A stretch of 64,000 nucleotides of DNA. Origin: Dryocola boscaweniae (GTDB lineage Bacteria > Pseudomonadota > Gammaproteobacteria > Enterobacterales > Enterobacteriaceae). Within the stretch, counting starts at the first letter, position 1; every line of letters begins with the position of its first letter. Shown here piece by piece: positions 41,767 to 53,604 of the stretch. Under the pieces are notes generated by a model. It did no database searches. It was not told the DNA's origin and saw only the letters and a program-made list of their open reading frames with translations. Made by a program: the position numbers and the translations under genes. The stretch covers positions 1 through 64,000 of the forward strand of contig NZ_JALHAP010000068.1 of assembly GCF_025215095.1 (NCBI RefSeq). Direction: 5' to 3'.

Positions 41767-42879
41767 TTACACGCTTTTCGACAACATCTTCCTGTGGGTA
41801 TGGATCGACATTACGATACCAAACCCGGCCATCAGTACTATCAGGGCCGAGCCCCCGTAACTCACCAGCGGCAACGGCACGCCGACCACCGGTAAGATAC
41901 CACTAACCATGCCAATATTAACAAATACATATACGAATAATATCAGCATAAACCCGCCTGCTATAACGCGGCCGAAGGTGGTTTGCGCCCGCGCGGCAAT
42001 AATTAATCCGCGCATAATAAGCAGCAGGTAAAGCGCAAGCAGGACGAGTACCCCGACCAGACCTAACTCTTCAGCCAGAACGGCAAAAATAAAGTCGGTA
42101 TGACGTTCCGGAAGAAACTCAAGCTGCGATTGCGTACCGTGCAGCCATCCTTTGCCCCGCAGGCCGCCGGAGCCAATTGCGATCTTGGACTGAATAATAT
42201 GATAGCCCGCTCCGAGCGGATCTGTTTCCGGATCAAGCAGCATCATTACGCGCGCACGCTGATAATCATGCATCAGGAAGAACCAGAGAATCGGGATAAA
42301 CGCCGCGAGCAGAAGCACGGCAACGCCAATCAGACGCCAGCTCATGCCGGAAAGGAACAGGACGAATAGGCCCGAAGCCGCAACCAGAATCGAGGTCCCG
42401 AGGTCCGGCTGCGCCGCAACCAGCAGCGTCGGCATAAAGATCAGTATCAGTGCGATACCGGTATTTTTCAGCGTCGGCGGGCAGACGTCACGATTAATAA
42501 AGCGGGCGACCATCAACGGGACGGCTATTTTGGCAATCTCTGACGGTTGGAAGCGCACGATGCCCAAATCCAGCCAGCGCTGCGCGCCTTTAGAAATTGC
42601 GCCAAAGGCATCAACCGCGACAAGCAAAATAATACAGACGATATACAGATACGGTGCCCAGCCTTCATAGACGCGGGGCGGGATCTGCGCCATGACAATC
42701 ATCGCCATCAGTCCCATCAGGATCTGGCCGATTTTACGCTCCATCATCCCCGTATCCTGGCCGCTGGCGCTCCAGACAACCAGCGCGCTGAAAATCAGCA
42801 GCGCCAGAATGGTGACCAGGAAAATCGGGTCGATATGGATTTTGTCCCAGATCGACTTTTTATTCGGATTATCAGTCAT
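41767..42879 (-). CDS. mrdB: Rod-shape peptidoglycan glycosyltransferase RodA (MrdB)
   Basis: SEDS-family glycosyltransferase that polymerises glycan strands during elongation together with PBP2. The 370-residue protein, the E. coli length, has ten predicted membrane segments and the SEDS features [21 protein letters not shown] and [20 protein letters not shown], with the C-terminal [19 protein letters not shown]. The gene starts two bases after the mrdA stop, so the pair is co-transcribed and coupled. Confidence 0.97.
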   Translation of the reverse strand: MTDNPNKKSIWDKIHIDPIFLVTILALLIFSALVVWSASGQDTGMMERKIGQILMGLMAMIVMAQIPPRVYEGWAPYLYIVCIILLVAVDAFGAISKGAQRWLDLGIVRFQPSEIAKIAVPLMVARFINRDVCPPTLKNTGIALILIFMPTLLVAAQPDLGTSILVAASGLFVLFLSGMSWRLIGVAVLLLAAFIPILWFFLMHDYQRARVMMLLDPETDPLGAGYHIIQSKIAIGSGGLRGKGWLHGTQSQLEFLPERHTDFIFAVLAEELGLVGVLVLLALYLLLIMRGLIIAARAQTTFGRVIAGGFMLILFVYVFVNIGMVSGILPVVGVPLPLVSYGGSALIVLMAGFGIVMSIHTHRKMLSKSV

Positions 42880-42881
42880 GA

Positions 42882-44783
42882 TTATTGATCCTCAGAGCCG
42901 GGAGCGGCAGGCGCCTCAACCGGCAAATCCGTGTTGTTATCCCCTAACATCAGGTGGTCGAGGATTTGACGCATAATCGTACCAACCGCAGGACCGACGC
43001 CGCCGTTCTCCAGAATGATGGTTACGGCATATTGCGGATGCTCGTATGGCGCGAAAGCGGTCATTAATTTGTGATCGCGCAAACGTTCGGCAATCTTATG
43101 CGCGTTATAGGTTTCGTTGGCTTTAAGGCCAAACACCTGCGCGGTACCGGATTTCGCAGCGGCTTTGTACGGGGCATTAGCAAAATATTTGTGCGCCGTA
43201 CCGTTTGGACGGTTGGCGACCCCGTACATGCCGTCTTTGGCTATTTCCCAGTATCCTGAGTGTATATCGCCGACGGGCGGCTGAACCGGCTGCGTCCAGG
43301 GAACCTGCTTGCCGTTTTCGGCGGTGCTCATCAGCAGATGAGGGACGCGTACGATGCCATCGTTAATCAGGATCATCATCGCCTTGCTCATTTGAATCGG
43401 CGTGGCTGTCCAGTAACCCTGCCCGATGCCGACAGGAATGGTATCGCCCTGGTACCATGGTTTTTTAAACCGCTTCTGCTTCCACTCTCGCGTAGGCATA
43501 TTGCCCGAGCGCTCTTCGGAAAGGTCGATACCCGTGAAGTGCCCGTAACCAAACTTACCCATCCACTCGGAGATGCGGTCGATGCCCATGTCGTATGCGA
43601 CCTGATAGAAGAAGGTATCCGCGGATTCTTCGAGTGATTTGGTGACGTTCAGACGGCCGTGGCCCCACTTTTTCCAGTCGCGATAGCGCTTCTCGGAGCC
43701 CGGAAGCTGCCACCAGCCTGGGTCAAACAGCGAGGTATTGCGGTTGATAACGCCCGCGCTCAGCGCGGACACGGCCATATAAGGTTTAACCGTCGAAGCT
43801 GGCGGATAAACGCCTTGCGTCGCACGGTTAATCAGCGGCGTGTTCGGGTCGTTAAGCAGCCCCGAGTAATCTTTTGTAGAAATACCGTCTACGAACAGGT
43901 TCGGGTTATAGCTCGGCATGGAAACCAGCGCCATAATGCCGCCGGTGCGCGGGTCTGTTACCACCACCGCAGCACGGCTGCCTGCCAGCAAGGTTTCAAT
44001 ATAATTCTGTAATTTCAGGTCGATAGTCAGGTAAATATCGTGCCCGGCCTGAGGCGGCACCTCTTTGAGCTGACGAATAACGCGGCCTCGGTTGTTCACT
44101 TCAACCTCTTCATAGCCGGTTTGCCCATGAAGCACTTCTTCGTAATAGCGCTCGATACCCAGCTTGCCGATATCATGCGTAGCGGCATAGTTGGCGAGTT
44201 TGCCGTCTTTGTCGAGGCGCTCAACGTCTTTGTCGTTGATTTTTGATACGTAGCCAATGACGTGAGTCAGCGCTGAACCATACGGATAGTAGCGGCGTTT
44301 ATAGCCTTTCACTTCCACGCCCGGAAAGCGATATTGGTTCACGGCAAAACGGGCGACCTGCACTTCGGTCAGGTTCGTTTTTACCGGAATGGAGGTGAAG
44401 CGGTGCGAACGGGCGCGTTCTTTTTTGAAATTAGCGATATCATCATCTGTGAGATCGACGACCGTGCGCAGCGCTTCAAGCGTGGCCTGCACGTTATCAA
44501 CCTTCTCTGGCATCATTTCGACCTGGTAGATGGTGCGGTTCAGCGCCAGCGGCGTGCCGTTACGGTCATAGATAATTCCGCGGCTTGGCGGAATCGGCAC
44601 CAGTTTGATGCGGTTTTCATTTGAGCGGGTCTGGTAGTCGGTAAAACGGACGATTTGCAGATTATAGAGGTTGGCGACAAGTACGCCAGTCAACAGCAAA
44701 ATACCGACAAAAGCGACCAGCGCCCGGCGCACAAAGAGCGCAGACTCAGCCGAATAGTCGCGAAAAGAGTTCTGTAATTTCAT
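42882..44783 (-). CDS. mrdA: Penicillin-binding protein 2 (MrdA)
   Basis: Peptidoglycan transpeptidase of the elongasome and partner of RodA, 633 residues. A short cytoplasmic tail and one membrane helix (about 22-42) precede the pedestal domain and the C-terminal transpeptidase domain. The active-site motifs are STVK (in [12 protein letters not shown]), SAD ([10 protein letters not shown]) and KSGTAQ. The length and blocks match E. coli PBP2, the target of mecillinam. It is preceded by rlmH, 29 bases upstream in the same direction. Confidence 0.97.
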   Translation of the reverse strand: MKLQNSFRDYSAESALFVRRALVAFVGILLLTGVLVANLYNLQIVRFTDYQTRSNENRIKLVPIPPSRGIIYDRNGTPLALNRTIYQVEMMPEKVDNVQATLEALRTVVDLTDDDIANFKKERARSHRFTSIPVKTNLTEVQVARFAVNQYRFPGVEVKGYKRRYYPYGSALTHVIGYVSKINDKDVERLDKDGKLANYAATHDIGKLGIERYYEEVLHGQTGYEEVEVNNRGRVIRQLKEVPPQAGHDIYLTIDLKLQNYIETLLAGSRAAVVVTDPRTGGIMALVSMPSYNPNLFVDGISTKDYSGLLNDPNTPLINRATQGVYPPASTVKPYMAVSALSAGVINRNTSLFDPGWWQLPGSEKRYRDWKKWGHGRLNVTKSLEESADTFFYQVAYDMGIDRISEWMGKFGYGHFTGIDLSEERSGNMPTREWKQKRFKKPWYQGDTIPVGIGQGYWTATPIQMSKAMMILINDGIVRVPHLLMSTAENGKQVPWTQPVQPPVGDIHSGYWEIAKDGMYGVANRPNGTAHKYFANAPYKAAAKSGTAQVFGLKANETYNAHKIAERLRDHKLMTAFAPYEHPQYAVTIILENGGVGPAVGTIMRQILDHLMLGDNNTDLPVEAPAAPGSEDQ

Positions 44784-44812
44784 CCGTAGGTTTGTTTTAC
44801 CAGGGTCGATGT

Positions 44813-45283
44813 TTACTCACGGTGATAAGGATGATTGGTCGTTATGCTCCACGCACGATAAAGGCTTTCCGCCACCAAAACCCGCACTAGCGGGTGGGGA
44901 AGGGTCAGCGTGGAAAGCGACCAACTCTGTTCCGCGGCAGCTTTACAAGCCGGAGCCAGTCCTTCCGGGCCGCCAATTAACAAGCTGACATCACGGCCAT
45001 CCTGCTTCCAGCGCTCAAGCTGGGTGGCAAGATGCGGGGTATCCCATGGCTGGCCCGGGATATCCAGAGTAACGATGCGGTTGCCTTTGCCGGCTGCCGC
45101 CAACATCATTTCGCCTTCTTTTTCGAGGATGCGTTTGATATCAGCGTTTTTGCTGCGTTTTCCTGCCGGGATCTCTACGAGTTCAAACGGCATGTCTTTA
45201 GGAAAACGACGCAGGTACTCGGTAAAACCGGTTTGTACCCAGTCAGGCATTTTAGTTCCGACCGCCACCAGTTGCAGCTTCAC
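44813..45283 (-). CDS. rlmH: 23S rRNA pseudouridine-1915 N3-methyltransferase RlmH
   Basis: SPOUT-class methyltransferase that modifies pseudouridine 1915 of helix 69 in the assembled ribosome. The 156-residue protein is one longer than E. coli RlmH because of an added Gly in [13 protein letters not shown]. The SAM-binding knot [14 protein letters not shown] and the C-terminal [16 protein letters not shown] are intact. It starts three bases after the rsfS stop, so the two ribosome genes are coupled. Confidence 0.96.
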   Translation of the reverse strand: MKLQLVAVGTKMPDWVQTGFTEYLRRFPKDMPFELVEIPAGKRSKNADIKRILEKEGEMMLAAAGKGNRIVTLDIPGQPWDTPHLATQLERWKQDGRDVSLLIGGPEGLAPACKAAAEQSWSLSTLTLPHPLVRVLVAESLYRAWSITTNHPYHRE

Positions 45284-45286
45284 TCA

Positions 45287-45604
45287 TTAACTCCAGAGTT
45301 TTTCCAGTTCGTACAACTGACGGCTTTCTTCTTGCATTACGTGGACGATAACTTCGCCCAGGTCAACCACTACCCAGTCGGTTGCATTGATGCCTTTTAC
45401 GCCCAACGCGTCCAGACCCTCTTTACGAACGGACTCGACGACATGTTCAGCGATGGACATAACGTGGCGATTGGATGTGCCGGTGCAGATGACCATGCAA
45501 TCGGTGATGCTTGATTTACCCTGAACATCAATTGCGATGATGTCCTGGCCTTTGAGGTCGTCGATTTTATCGACGATGAAATCCTGGAGTGCTTTACCCT
45601 GCAA
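45287..45604 (-). CDS. rsfS: Ribosomal silencing factor RsfS
   Basis: Binds L14 on the large ribosomal subunit in stationary phase or starvation and blocks subunit joining. The 105-residue protein has the RsfS/Iojap features [36 protein letters not shown] and [19 protein letters not shown]. The start is TTG at 45604 with GGGGGAA upstream. Order rsfS-rlmH-mrdA-mrdB is conserved. Confidence 0.96.
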   Translation of the reverse strand: MQGKALQDFIVDKIDDLKGQDIIAIDVQGKSSITDCMVICTGTSNRHVMSIAEHVVESVRKEGLDALGVKGINATDWVVVDLGEVIVHVMQEESRQLYELEKLWS

Positions 45605-45848
45605 GTGTTCCCCCTGGGAGAATAAAAGTGTTCGATGTGGCCCGTAACAAAAGCCATTATACCTGAGAGGCTGGCTGAGCTTGCCGAAAATTGGCGGCGA
45701 GGCGCTAAAAGTGGGCTATCATCCCACCGGACGGCCTGGTTTGCATCGCCATTTTTGTAAAACTATTTTCGAAAAGTCATGCTTACGGGCAGGAAATTAT
45801 GGCAGCGGAGCATAACAGCCTGAGGTGCAGTGTCAATGGCTGACAACT

Positions 45849-46478
45849 TTAACTCTCAAGGGGTTTTGTCAGCGCCGGATATTCCGCGCGGCTATTGAGC
45901 GTTTTTAGCGTGACAAAGCCGCTGTGAATCTCCAACGCGCTCCATGTTCCTTGCTCAATAACGAAGTGCCAAAGCGAGGCGGGCGGCATATTTAGCAAAG
46001 TAGCGATGAGTAAGCTCAGCACGCCCTGATGGCTCACTATCAGAATGTTCCCGTCTTTATCCTGCGAAGTTTTTATTGCATCGCTGAATTCGCTGACTCT
46101 TTGAACAAACCGTTGAAAACCTTCGCCGTTGGTAGGGATGACATTTTGCCAGTCGCTGCACCAGGCCGCGTAGTTTTCCGCATCGTCACGCTGCAAATCA
46201 TTATGATGGCGCATTTCCCAGTCGCCAAAATTCATCTCGTTCAAACGCGGCTCAGCGATCGCAGGGATATCGCGCTGTTGAAGAATCAGCCTGGTCGTAT
46301 GTTGCGCCCGACCAAGTTCGCTACAAAGCACTTTATCGAAAGCGACGCCTCGCAGCATTTGCCCAACGGCCAGCGCCTGGTTTACGCCCAGCTCCGTGAG
46401 TGCCGTTTCCGAAATACCGCTATACACGCCATCGAGGTTTGCTCTGGTTTGTCCGTGGCGCACTAACCATAATTTCAT
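45849..46478 (-). CDS. cobC: Alpha-ribazole phosphatase family protein CobC
   Basis: Histidine phosphatase-fold enzyme that removes the 5'-phosphate from alpha-ribazole-phosphate in cobalamin lower-ligand assembly. The 209-residue protein has the RHG motif (LVRHGQTRANLDG) with the phosphohistidine, and a second His region (ILIVSHQGVLSLL). It lies between nadD and rsfS, as in E. coli. About 245 bases separate it from rsfS, in which I see no other gene. Some CobC-like proteins have other phospho-substrates, so the substrate is by homology. Confidence 0.88.
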   Translation of the reverse strand: MKLWLVRHGQTRANLDGVYSGISETALTELGVNQALAVGQMLRGVAFDKVLCSELGRAQHTTRLILQQRDIPAIAEPRLNEMNFGDWEMRHHNDLQRDDAENYAAWCSDWQNVIPTNGEGFQRFVQRVSEFSDAIKTSQDKDGNILIVSHQGVLSLLIATLLNMPPASLWHFVIEQGTWSALEIHSGFVTLKTLNSRAEYPALTKPLES

Positions 46479-46528
46479 CTCTTCTCCACACGCTGGCTAA
46501 TTACATATTTATACGCTGCGCAAGGCGC

Positions 46529-47182
46529 TTAACGATAGAGATTATGACGATGAATAAATTGCAGAACAGGGGCAGGAACGAATTCGTCGCACGGCAGGTT
46601 TTGCTCCAGCCGTTGGCGAATGGCGGTAGCGGAAATGTCATACAGCGGCGTTTGCGCCAGATAAATCTTCCCGGCGGGTGCGGCGTGCAACTCTTCTACT
46701 GAAGTTGTGCTGTGGTTGTCTAACCAGCGCTGTTGCCCGGCGGTATCCATCGAAACCGTATAACCTGGACGCTGGCAAACCAGCAAATGGCACAGGTCGA
46801 GCAGGCATTCCCAGCGATGCCAGCGCTGCAGGCTCAGCAGTGAATCCTGGCCAATAATAAAAGCCAGTGGCTGCTGCGAGCCTTGTTCACGGCGCACCTG
46901 CTCCAGCGTTTCAACGGTATACGACGGTGTGGAACGCTCCAGCTCGCGTGTGTCCAGCCTGAAAAGCGGGTTATCGGCGATCGCGAGTTCCACCATAGCC
47001 TTGCGCTGCTGGCTGTTAGCCTCAGGCTGGGGGCGATGCGGCGGAACGTTGTTTGGCATGATGGTAATCTGATGGAGCGCCACCTTTTTTGCCAGCGCTT
47101 CTACTGGCTTCAGGTGCCCGTAATGAATAGGGTCAAATGTTCCGCCATAGATTGCACAGAGCGGAAGGGGTGAGCTAACCAT
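46529..47182 (-). CDS. nadD: Nicotinate-mononucleotide adenylyltransferase NadD
   Basis: Essential NAD biosynthesis enzyme that joins nicotinate mononucleotide to ATP. The 217-residue form from the ATG at 47182 has the nucleotidyltransferase [11 protein letters not shown] motif, [17 protein letters not shown] and the C-terminal [13 protein letters not shown] (ISTT/SxxR) motif. The start lies eight bases inside the end of holA. A longer frame to 47260 reads into holA and is rejected. Confidence 0.95.
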   Translation of the reverse strand: MVSSPLPLCAIYGGTFDPIHYGHLKPVEALAKKVALHQITIMPNNVPPHRPQPEANSQQRKAMVELAIADNPLFRLDTRELERSTPSYTVETLEQVRREQGSQQPLAFIIGQDSLLSLQRWHRWECLLDLCHLLVCQRPGYTVSMDTAGQQRWLDNHSTTSVEELHAAPAGKIYLAQTPLYDISATAIRQRLEQNLPCDEFVPAPVLQFIHRHNLYR

Positions 47183-48206
47183 CAATAAAGATTTCCGGCA
47201 GGGCCTTGTGACAGAGCAGTAAAGAAAGGCCTTCCAGCTCAGCCCAGACTGACTGCCCATAATCCTGCTTTAGCGTCAGTTCAATCTGGCTCAGCAGGCG
47301 TACGGCCTGATAAAGCTGCTCTGCAGACAGGCGGTTCAGGGCTTCGGTAATTAACGCCCGACGATTTTGCCAGACTCGTTGCTGGTCGAATAGCGTGCGC
47401 AAAGGCGTGCGCGCGGACTGGCGTTTGAGGTTCACTAGCTGTATCAATTCTCGCTGAATGGTACGCAGCAGAATAACCGGCTCGCTTGCTTCAAGCCTAA
47501 GCTGCTGCAAAATATGCAGGGCTCGCTTATTTTTTCCGGCAAGAATGGCATCAACCCAGTGAAACGGCGTGAAATGTGCCGCATCGCTTACCGCTTGCTC
47601 AACGCGTGGCAGCGTTAATTTCCCGTCCGGCCAGATAAGCGACAGCCGCTCCAGCGCCTGGGAGAGGGCAAGCAGATTGCCTTCGTAGCAGTAACAAAGT
47701 AGCTGGTTTGCCGCATCGTCCAGTGCGAGATTCATCTGTTTTGCCCGCAGCGAGACCCAGCGCGGAAGCTGCGCTTGTTCTGGTGTCTGGCAGGTCACCA
47801 TCACGCTGCATTCCGCAAGCCGGGCATACCAGGCGGCATTTTCTTGCGCTTTGGTGAGTTTATTTCCGCGAACCAGCAGCAGTATATCGTCGTGCAGCAA
47901 GCCGGTAAGCGTTTCCAGGTTGCTGTTAATAGCCGCGTTCGGGCCGTTATCAGGAAGCTGAAGAAGAAGGGTCTGGCGGCTGGCGAAAAGGCTCAGCGCC
48001 TGACAAATTGAGAACAGGTCCTGCCAGTCTGTACTGGCATCAATCTGTACCGTGTGATGTTCTTCAAAGCCGTGAGCTGCGGCGGTCTGGCGCACCGCAT
48101 CCTGACTTTCCTGCAACAATAAAGGATCGTTGCCAAGCAGCAAATACGCCGCGCGCAGCCCTTCATTAAGCTGCGCGCGGAGTTGTTCAGGATACAGCCG
48201 AATCAT
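47175..48206 (-). CDS. holA: DNA polymerase III subunit delta, HolA
   Basis: Clamp-loader subunit that opens the beta ring, 343 residues, as in E. coli. The N-terminal AAA+-like domain (with [19 protein letters not shown]), the middle DNA/beta contact region and the C-terminal collar domain ([28 protein letters not shown]) are visible. There is no Walker A motif, as expected for delta. It overlaps lptE by four bases and nadD by eight. Confidence 0.96.
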   Translation of the reverse strand: MIRLYPEQLRAQLNEGLRAAYLLLGNDPLLLQESQDAVRQTAAAHGFEEHHTVQIDASTDWQDLFSICQALSLFASRQTLLLQLPDNGPNAAINSNLETLTGLLHDDILLLVRGNKLTKAQENAAWYARLAECSVMVTCQTPEQAQLPRWVSLRAKQMNLALDDAANQLLCYCYEGNLLALSQALERLSLIWPDGKLTLPRVEQAVSDAAHFTPFHWVDAILAGKNKRALHILQQLRLEASEPVILLRTIQRELIQLVNLKRQSARTPLRTLFDQQRVWQNRRALITEALNRLSAEQLYQAVRLLSQIELTLKQDYGQSVWAELEGLSLLLCHKALPEIFIDG

Positions 48207-48823
48207 TGGCTACCGGAAGTTGTCGGAAGCGTAGTGGAAACGCGTCCTGAGGTCGTTTCGGTGCTGGCCGGAGCGCTGCCGGTTGCGTTTTCCTGAGCTT
48301 CTTTTGTTTCCGCAACGTCTGCTGCGTGAACAGAAAGCAGCTTACGAATCAGTTGTTGCGCCGCGCTTGCGTACATCTCTTTGACAAGCAGATCCTGCTC
48401 GGCATCTTTCGCCAGCGCAGTCAGCGGGTTATCAAAGAATGATTTATACACTTTTGCGCTGATCGGATAGATGTCATGGCCTGGAATTAAAACCTGAGCC
48501 CTGACTGTCATCACCATCTGGTATTCCGCCGTACGACCATCCTGGAAGATAGACGCGGTGTCTTTACCTACGGAACTCCCCAGCACGCGAAGCGAAGGAA
48601 TATCTTTGCGAACGCCGGTTTTCGTATCCTCAACGATGGTTACGCCGTTCAGTCGTAGCTGAGAGCGGATTTCACGCGTTAACGGCCCGTTAGGGTCGCT
48701 GGAGTTAAGAATCAACGTTTTTAGCTGATCGGGTACCTGCGTGCTGCCACGCAGGTGAAATCCACATCCGGCGGTGACCAGCACCGCCAAAGTAACTAAC
48801 AAGGTGACAAAGGGATGTCGCAC
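48203..48823 (-). CDS. lptE: LPS-assembly lipoprotein LptE
   Basis: Outer-membrane lipoprotein that plugs LptD and helps insert lipopolysaccharide. The 206-residue precursor has a signal peptide with lipobox ([11 protein letters not shown], Cys at 20), the LptE fold with RLNGVTIVE and [22 protein letters not shown] blocks, and a Thr/Ser-rich variable tail ending [10 protein letters not shown]. It lies between leuS and holA as in E. coli and overlaps holA. Confidence 0.95.
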   Translation of the reverse strand: MRHPFVTLLVTLAVLVTAGCGFHLRGSTQVPDQLKTLILNSSDPNGPLTREIRSQLRLNGVTIVEDTKTGVRKDIPSLRVLGSSVGKDTASIFQDGRTAEYQMVMTVRAQVLIPGHDIYPISAKVYKSFFDNPLTALAKDAEQDLLVKEMYASAAQQLIRKLLSVHAADVAETKEAQENATGSAPASTETTSGRVSTTLPTTSGSQ

Positions 48824-48837
48824 GGTTCCTCCTGCGC

Positions 48838-51420
48838 TTAGCCCACAACCAGGTTCAGCAGTTTACCCGGTACGTAAATCACTTTACGCACGGTTACGCC
48901 TTCGAGATATTTCGCTACCAGGTGCTCCTGGCCCGCACGCTCACGGACCTGTGCCTCTGTAGCATCAGCCGGAACGGTGATTTTGCCACGCACTTTGCCG
49001 TTAACTTGCACGACAACCAGCAAAGAGTCTTCCACCATCGCTTTTTCGTCAGCCTGCGGCCACGGCGCGTTATCGATATCGCCTTCACCGCCCAGCGACT
49101 GCCACATATTGAAGCAGATGTGCGGCGTGAACGGATAAAGCATGCGTACAATGGCCAGCAGCGCCTCGTTCATTAACGCACGATCCTGCGTGTCTTCCTG
49201 TGGCGCTTTCGCCAGTTTGTTCATCAGTTCCATAATCGCGGCGATCGCGGTATTGAAGGTCTGACGACGACCAATATCATCGGTCACTTTTGCGATAGTT
49301 TTGTGAACATCGCGACGCAGGGCTTTTTGATCTTCGCTTAATGCTGCGACATCCAGCGCAGGAGCGGCACCGCGACTGGTGTGCTCGTAAGCCAGTCTCC
49401 AGACGCGTTTCAGGAAGCGGTTAGCCCCCTCAACGCCGGATTCCTGCCACTCAAGCGTCATGTCTGCCGGCGACGCGAACATCATAAACAGACGAACGGT
49501 ATCTGCGCCGTAGCGCTCAACCATCACCTGCGGGTCGATGCCGTTGTTTTTCGACTTCGACATTTTGCTCATGCCAGCATAGACCAGTTCGTGGCCCTGC
49601 GCGTCAGAGGCTTTGATAATGCGGCCTTTCTCGTCACGCTCAACGATAGCATCCGTCGGGGAGACCCAGTTACGTTCACCGTTCACGCCGGTGTAGTAAA
49701 AGGCATCTGCCAGCACCATGCCCTGACACAGCAACTGTTTAGCCGGTTCGTTAGACGTCACCATGCCCGCGTCACGCATCAGTTTGTGGAAGAAGCGGAA
49801 GTAGAGCAGGTGCATGATGGCGTGTTCAATGCCGCCAATATAGATATCCACCGGCAGCCAGTAGTTAGCCGCTTTAGAATCGAGCATCCCTTTGTCGTAC
49901 TGCGGGCAGGTATAACGCGCGTAGTACCAGGAGGACTCCATAAAGGTGTCGAAGGTGTCGGTTTCACGCAGCGCAGGTTTGCCGTCAACGGTAGTTTTCG
50001 CCCACTCAGGATCGGCTTTGATTGGGCTGGTGATACCGTCCATCACCACGTCTTCCGGCAGGATAACCGGCAGTTGATCTTCCGGCGTCGGCATCACGGT
50101 GCCGTCTTCCAGCGTGACCATTGGAATTGGCGCGCCCCAGTAACGCTGACGGGAAACACCCCAGTCGCGCAGTCGATAATTTACTTTACGCTCGCCCACG
50201 CCTTTAGCTGTCAGTTTATCTGCAATCGCATTAAACGCGTTCTGGAAGTCCAGACCGTCAAATTCGCCTGAGTTGAACAGCGTGCCTTTCTCGGTCATTG
50301 CTTGCGCGGACAGATCGGGCTCGCTGCCGTCCGCGTTCAGAATAACTGGTTTGATTTGCAGACTATATTTGGTCGCAAATTCCCAGTCGCGCTGGTCGTG
50401 ACCCGGAACCGCCATCACCGCGCCAGTGCCGTATTCCATCAGAACGAAGTTAGCCACCCAGACAGGTACAGCTTCGCCGGTCAGCGGATGAATAGCGTTG
50501 ATGCCCGTCGCGACGCCTTTTTTCTCCATGGTTGCCATTTCAGCTTCAGCAACTTTGGTGTTACGGCACTCTTCGATGAATTCAGCCAGAGCTGGATTGT
50601 TAGCCGCAGCCTGCTGAGCCAGCGGATGACCCGCCGCAACCGCCAGATAGGTTACACCCATAAAGGTGTCCGGGCGGGTGGTATAAACCGTCAGTTTTTC
50701 CGCGCTGTTTTCCACGTCGAAAGTGATTTCCACACCTTCAGAGCGGCCAATCCAGTTACGCTGCATGGTTTTGACCTGATCGGGCCAGTGGTCCAGCGTA
50801 TCCAGATCGTTAAGCAGTTCGTCTGCATAGGCGGTGATTTTGATAAACCACTGTGGGATCTCTTTACGCTCAACTTTGGTATCGCAGCGCCAGCAGCAAC
50901 CGTCGATAACCTGTTCGTTCGCAAGAACGGTCTGGTCATTCGGGCACCAGTTAACGGCGGAGGTTTTCTTATAAACCAGCCCTTTGTTGTACAACTGGGT
51001 GAAGAACTGCTGTTCCCAACGGTAATATTCCGGGGTACAGGTTGCCAGCTCGCGACTCCAGTCATAGCCAAAGCCCAGCGTTTTGAGCTGGTTCTTCATG
51101 TAATTGATGTTGTCGTAAGTCCACGGCGCAGGCGCGGTGTTGTTTTTGACCGCGGCACCTTCTGCAGGCAGACCGAACGCATCCCAGCCGATTGGCTGCA
51201 GGACGTTTTTACCCAGCATGCGCTGGTAGCGTGCGATAACGTCGCCGATGGTGTAGTTGCGGACGTGGCCCATATGTAGTCGGCCAGAAGGATAGGGGAG
51301 CATTGACAGGCAGTAGTACTTCTCTTTGCCTTCATCTTCGGTAACTTCAAAAGTACGCTTCTCTTGCCAGTGAAGCTGTACGTTGGATTCTATCTCTTCC
51401 GGGCGGTATTGCTCTTGCAT
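48838..51420 (-). CDS. leuS: Leucine-tRNA ligase LeuS
   Basis: Class I aminoacyl-tRNA synthetase that charges tRNA-Leu, 860 residues, matching E. coli LeuS. The HIGH-type motif is [13 protein letters not shown] (about 43-55) and the KMSKS loop is [13 protein letters not shown] (about 617). The CP1 editing domain (about 225-420), with [15 protein letters not shown], hydrolyses mischarged tRNA, and the C-terminal domain ends VVG. It heads the leftward leuS-lptE-holA-nadD-cobC cluster and is divergent from ybeL. Confidence 0.98.
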   Translation of the reverse strand: MQEQYRPEEIESNVQLHWQEKRTFEVTEDEGKEKYYCLSMLPYPSGRLHMGHVRNYTIGDVIARYQRMLGKNVLQPIGWDAFGLPAEGAAVKNNTAPAPWTYDNINYMKNQLKTLGFGYDWSRELATCTPEYYRWEQQFFTQLYNKGLVYKKTSAVNWCPNDQTVLANEQVIDGCCWRCDTKVERKEIPQWFIKITAYADELLNDLDTLDHWPDQVKTMQRNWIGRSEGVEITFDVENSAEKLTVYTTRPDTFMGVTYLAVAAGHPLAQQAAANNPALAEFIEECRNTKVAEAEMATMEKKGVATGINAIHPLTGEAVPVWVANFVLMEYGTGAVMAVPGHDQRDWEFATKYSLQIKPVILNADGSEPDLSAQAMTEKGTLFNSGEFDGLDFQNAFNAIADKLTAKGVGERKVNYRLRDWGVSRQRYWGAPIPMVTLEDGTVMPTPEDQLPVILPEDVVMDGITSPIKADPEWAKTTVDGKPALRETDTFDTFMESSWYYARYTCPQYDKGMLDSKAANYWLPVDIYIGGIEHAIMHLLYFRFFHKLMRDAGMVTSNEPAKQLLCQGMVLADAFYYTGVNGERNWVSPTDAIVERDEKGRIIKASDAQGHELVYAGMSKMSKSKNNGIDPQVMVERYGADTVRLFMMFASPADMTLEWQESGVEGANRFLKRVWRLAYEHTSRGAAPALDVAALSEDQKALRRDVHKTIAKVTDDIGRRQTFNTAIAAIMELMNKLAKAPQEDTQDRALMNEALLAIVRMLYPFTPHICFNMWQSLGGEGDIDNAPWPQADEKAMVEDSLLVVVQVNGKVRGKITVPADATEAQVRERAGQEHLVAKYLEGVTVRKVIYVPGKLLNLVVG

Positions 51421-51673
51421 GGCAGCCAGTGGTCCTGTAATGAAAGACAGCTACAAGTTGTAGCCTGTAACGTATTAGGTTTCAGATCCGCATAGCATAG
51501 CTGATAAGACAGCGGCAAAACAGCCTTTCGACACCCCTCGTGACCATTTCTCGTTTGCAGTTTTTTAACGGGCCTGTGGGCAATCTAACAAAGCGATGCC
51601 TGATTAAGGTCTACTATTAGAGCAGGTTACATAGCCATGAATGCTGGAATCTCTTCAAGGAGGCAGACAGACG

Positions 51674-52156
51674 ATGAACAAGGTTGCTCAATTTTACCGT
51701 GAACTGGTGGCCTCGCTTACCGAACGGTTACGCAATGGGGAGCGCGATATTGATGAACTGGTCGCCAGCGCGCGCAAACGCATGAACGAAACCGGGGATC
51801 TGACCCGTACTGAGGTTGATGAAGTCACGCGTGCGGTTCGTCGCGATTTAGAAGAGTTTGCCCGCAGCTACAACGAAAGCCAGGACGAATTCACCGACAG
51901 CGTTTTTATGCGCGTCATTAAAGAGAGCCTCTGGCAGGAGCTGGCGGATATTACGGATAAAACGCAGTTGGAGTGGCGGGAGGTCTTCCAGGATCTCAAC
52001 CATCACGGCGTTTATCACAGCGGTGAAGTTGTCGGTTTAGGCAATCTGGTCTGTGAGAACTGTCATTTCCATCTGGCCGTTTATACGCCAGATGTCCTGC
52101 CGGTTTGCCCGAAATGCGGACACAATCAGTTTCACCGTCGGCCATTTGAGCCGTGA
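51674..52156 (+). CDS. ybeL: Zinc-ribbon protein YbeL (DUF1451)
   Basis: A 160-residue cytoplasmic protein of unknown function, E. coli length, beginning MNKVAQFYRELVASLTERL. The N-terminal two thirds is helical and charged; the C-terminal end has a zinc ribbon with two cysteine pairs, CENCHF and CPKCGHNQF. The ATG at 51674 follows an AGGAGGCAGAC stretch. It is rightward and ends at a terminator shared with the gltL transcript. Confidence 0.93.
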   Translation: MNKVAQFYRELVASLTERLRNGERDIDELVASARKRMNETGDLTRTEVDEVTRAVRRDLEEFARSYNESQDEFTDSVFMRVIKESLWQELADITDKTQLEWREVFQDLNHHGVYHSGEVVGLGNLVCENCHFHLAVYTPDVLPVCPKCGHNQFHRRPFEP

Positions 52157-52161
52157 AATAA

Positions 52162-52187
52162 AAGAGCCTTCTGTTCAGAAGGCTCTT
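52162..52187. terminator. Terminator between convergent ybeL and gltL
   Basis: A perfect 12-bp stem (52162-52173 with 52176-52187, two-base gap). Read leftward it is followed by TTTTATTTC, a clear terminator for gltIJKL. Rightward it has only CATCGTTTT. Confidence 0.85.
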
Positions 52188-52204
52188 CATCGTTTTATGC
52201 AGGG

Positions 52205-52930
52205 TTAGTGCAGTATTTTCGCCAGGAAATCTTTGGCCCGCTCTGACTGCGGGTTGTTAAAGAAATCTTCTTTATTTGAATCTTCAACAATTTTTCCTTC
52301 GTCCATAAAGATCACGCGATTTGCCACTTTACGGGCAAACCCCATCTCGTGAGTCACCACCATCATCGTCATTCCTTCCTGCGCCAGCTCGACCATAACG
52401 TCCAGCACTTCGTTGATCATTTCCGGATCGAGCGCTGAAGTGGGTTCATCGAACAGCATGGCTACCGGGTCCATGCATAGCGCGCGCGCGATAGCCACGC
52501 GCTGTTGTTGGCCGCCCGAGAGCTGAGCTGGATATTTATCGGCATGGGCAGTCAGGCCGACGCGTTCAAGCAGCTTAAGGCCTTTTTTACGCGATTCTTC
52601 TTTATTGCGTTTAAGGACTTTTACCTGCGCAAGCGTCAGGTTCTCAATGATAGACAGATGTGGAAACAGCTCGAAGTGTTGAAACACCATGCCAACGTGC
52701 GAGCGCAACTCGGCAAGGTTGGTTTTTTTACTGTTCACCTGGGTGCCGTTAACCACAATCTCGCCTTTTTGCACCGGTTCCAGGCCATTAACGGTTTTAA
52801 TCAGCGTGGATTTGCCCGAACCAGAAGGTCCGCAAACTACAACCACTTCGCCTTTTTTAACTTCCGTTGAGCAGTCGGTTAGCACCTGAAAGTGGCCATA
52901 CCATTTAGAAACGTTTTTCAGGGAAATCAT
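52205..52930 (-). CDS. gltL: Glutamate/aspartate ABC transporter ATP-binding protein GltL
   Basis: ATPase of the L-glutamate/L-aspartate importer, 241 residues. Walker [10 protein letters not shown] (about 34-42), signature [14 protein letters not shown], Walker [15 protein letters not shown] and switch VTHEMGFA are intact, with the polar-amino-acid-type sequence of GlnQ/GltL. It follows gltK with a one-base overlap and ends the operon. Confidence 0.96.
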   Translation of the reverse strand: MISLKNVSKWYGHFQVLTDCSTEVKKGEVVVVCGPSGSGKSTLIKTVNGLEPVQKGEIVVNGTQVNSKKTNLAELRSHVGMVFQHFELFPHLSIIENLTLAQVKVLKRNKEESRKKGLKLLERVGLTAHADKYPAQLSGGQQQRVAIARALCMDPVAMLFDEPTSALDPEMINEVLDVMVELAQEGMTMMVVTHEMGFARKVANRVIFMDEGKIVEDSNKEDFFNNPQSERAKDFLAKILH

Positions 52931-53604
52931 TACACTGTCCTTTTCTTCAAGTAGCTGACCAACAGCGAAGCGCTAAGGCTAATAACAAAATAGACCAGGC
53001 CGGCAAACAGGATCATTTCCACCTGGGTTCCGTCACGCTCGCCAATGGTTGAGGCGGTACGGAAGAAGTCGGCAAGGCTTAAAACATACACCAGCGAGGT
53101 ATCCTGGAACAGCACGATACCCTGAGTTAACAGCAAGGGCACCATGGCGCGGAACGCCTGCGGCAGGATGATTAATTTCATCGACTGCCAGTGGGTCATA
53201 CCCAGCGCCAGCGCGGCGTTAGACTGCCCGCGGGACACGCTCTGAATACCGGCGCGAATAATCTCAGAATAATAAGCGGCTTCGAACATAGAGAACGCGA
53301 CCATCGCGGAGATTAAGCGGATATCGGTCTGGGGAGAAAGCCCCAGAACTTTTTGCAGGAAGCCTGGCACTACCAGATAGAACCACAGCAGCACCATAAC
53401 CAGCGGCACGGAGCGGAAAACGTTAACGTAGGCGCTGGCGAACCAGGATATCGGTTTAATCGGCGACAGGCGCATGACGGCAAGCAGCGTGCCCCATACG
53501 ATGCCAAAAATAACGGCGGTTACGGTGATTTTCAGGGTGATAATCAGCCCCTGAATCAGGTAAGGCATAGCCGGAAGGATTGAGGTCCAGTCAAAATCGT
53601 ACAT
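52930..53604 (-). CDS. gltK: Glutamate/aspartate ABC transporter permease GltK
   Basis: Inner-membrane permease of the glutamate/aspartate importer, 224 residues and five predicted membrane helices. The polar-amino-acid permease motif ([28 protein letters not shown], of which the EIIRAGI and GQ..AA parts are the EAA-like loop) is clear. It overlaps gltJ and gltL by one base each, indicating tight coupling. Confidence 0.95.
   Translation of the reverse strand: MYDFDWTSILPAMPYLIQGLIITLKITVTAVIFGIVWGTLLAVMRLSPIKPISWFASAYVNVFRSVPLVMVLLWFYLVVPGFLQKVLGLSPQTDIRLISAMVAFSMFEAAYYSEIIRAGIQSVSRGQSNAALALGMTHWQSMKLIILPQAFRAMVPLLLTQGIVLFQDTSLVYVLSLADFFRTASTIGERDGTQVEMILFAGLVYFVISLSASLLVSYLKKRTV

Noticed and set aside
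44813..45283. Frameshift in rlmH
   Set aside because: The protein is one residue longer than in E. coli because of a clean three-base insertion (extra Gly); both flanks stay in frame.
49381..51279. Large rightward frames opposite leuS
   Set aside because: They are antisense shadows of leuS, as are similar frames opposite mrdA, dacA and lipA. None has a ribosome site or known domain.
51421..51673. T-box or attenuator in the leuS leader
   Set aside because: No Leu-rich leader peptide, T-box sequence or terminator-antiterminator pair is visible in the 253-base divergent interval.
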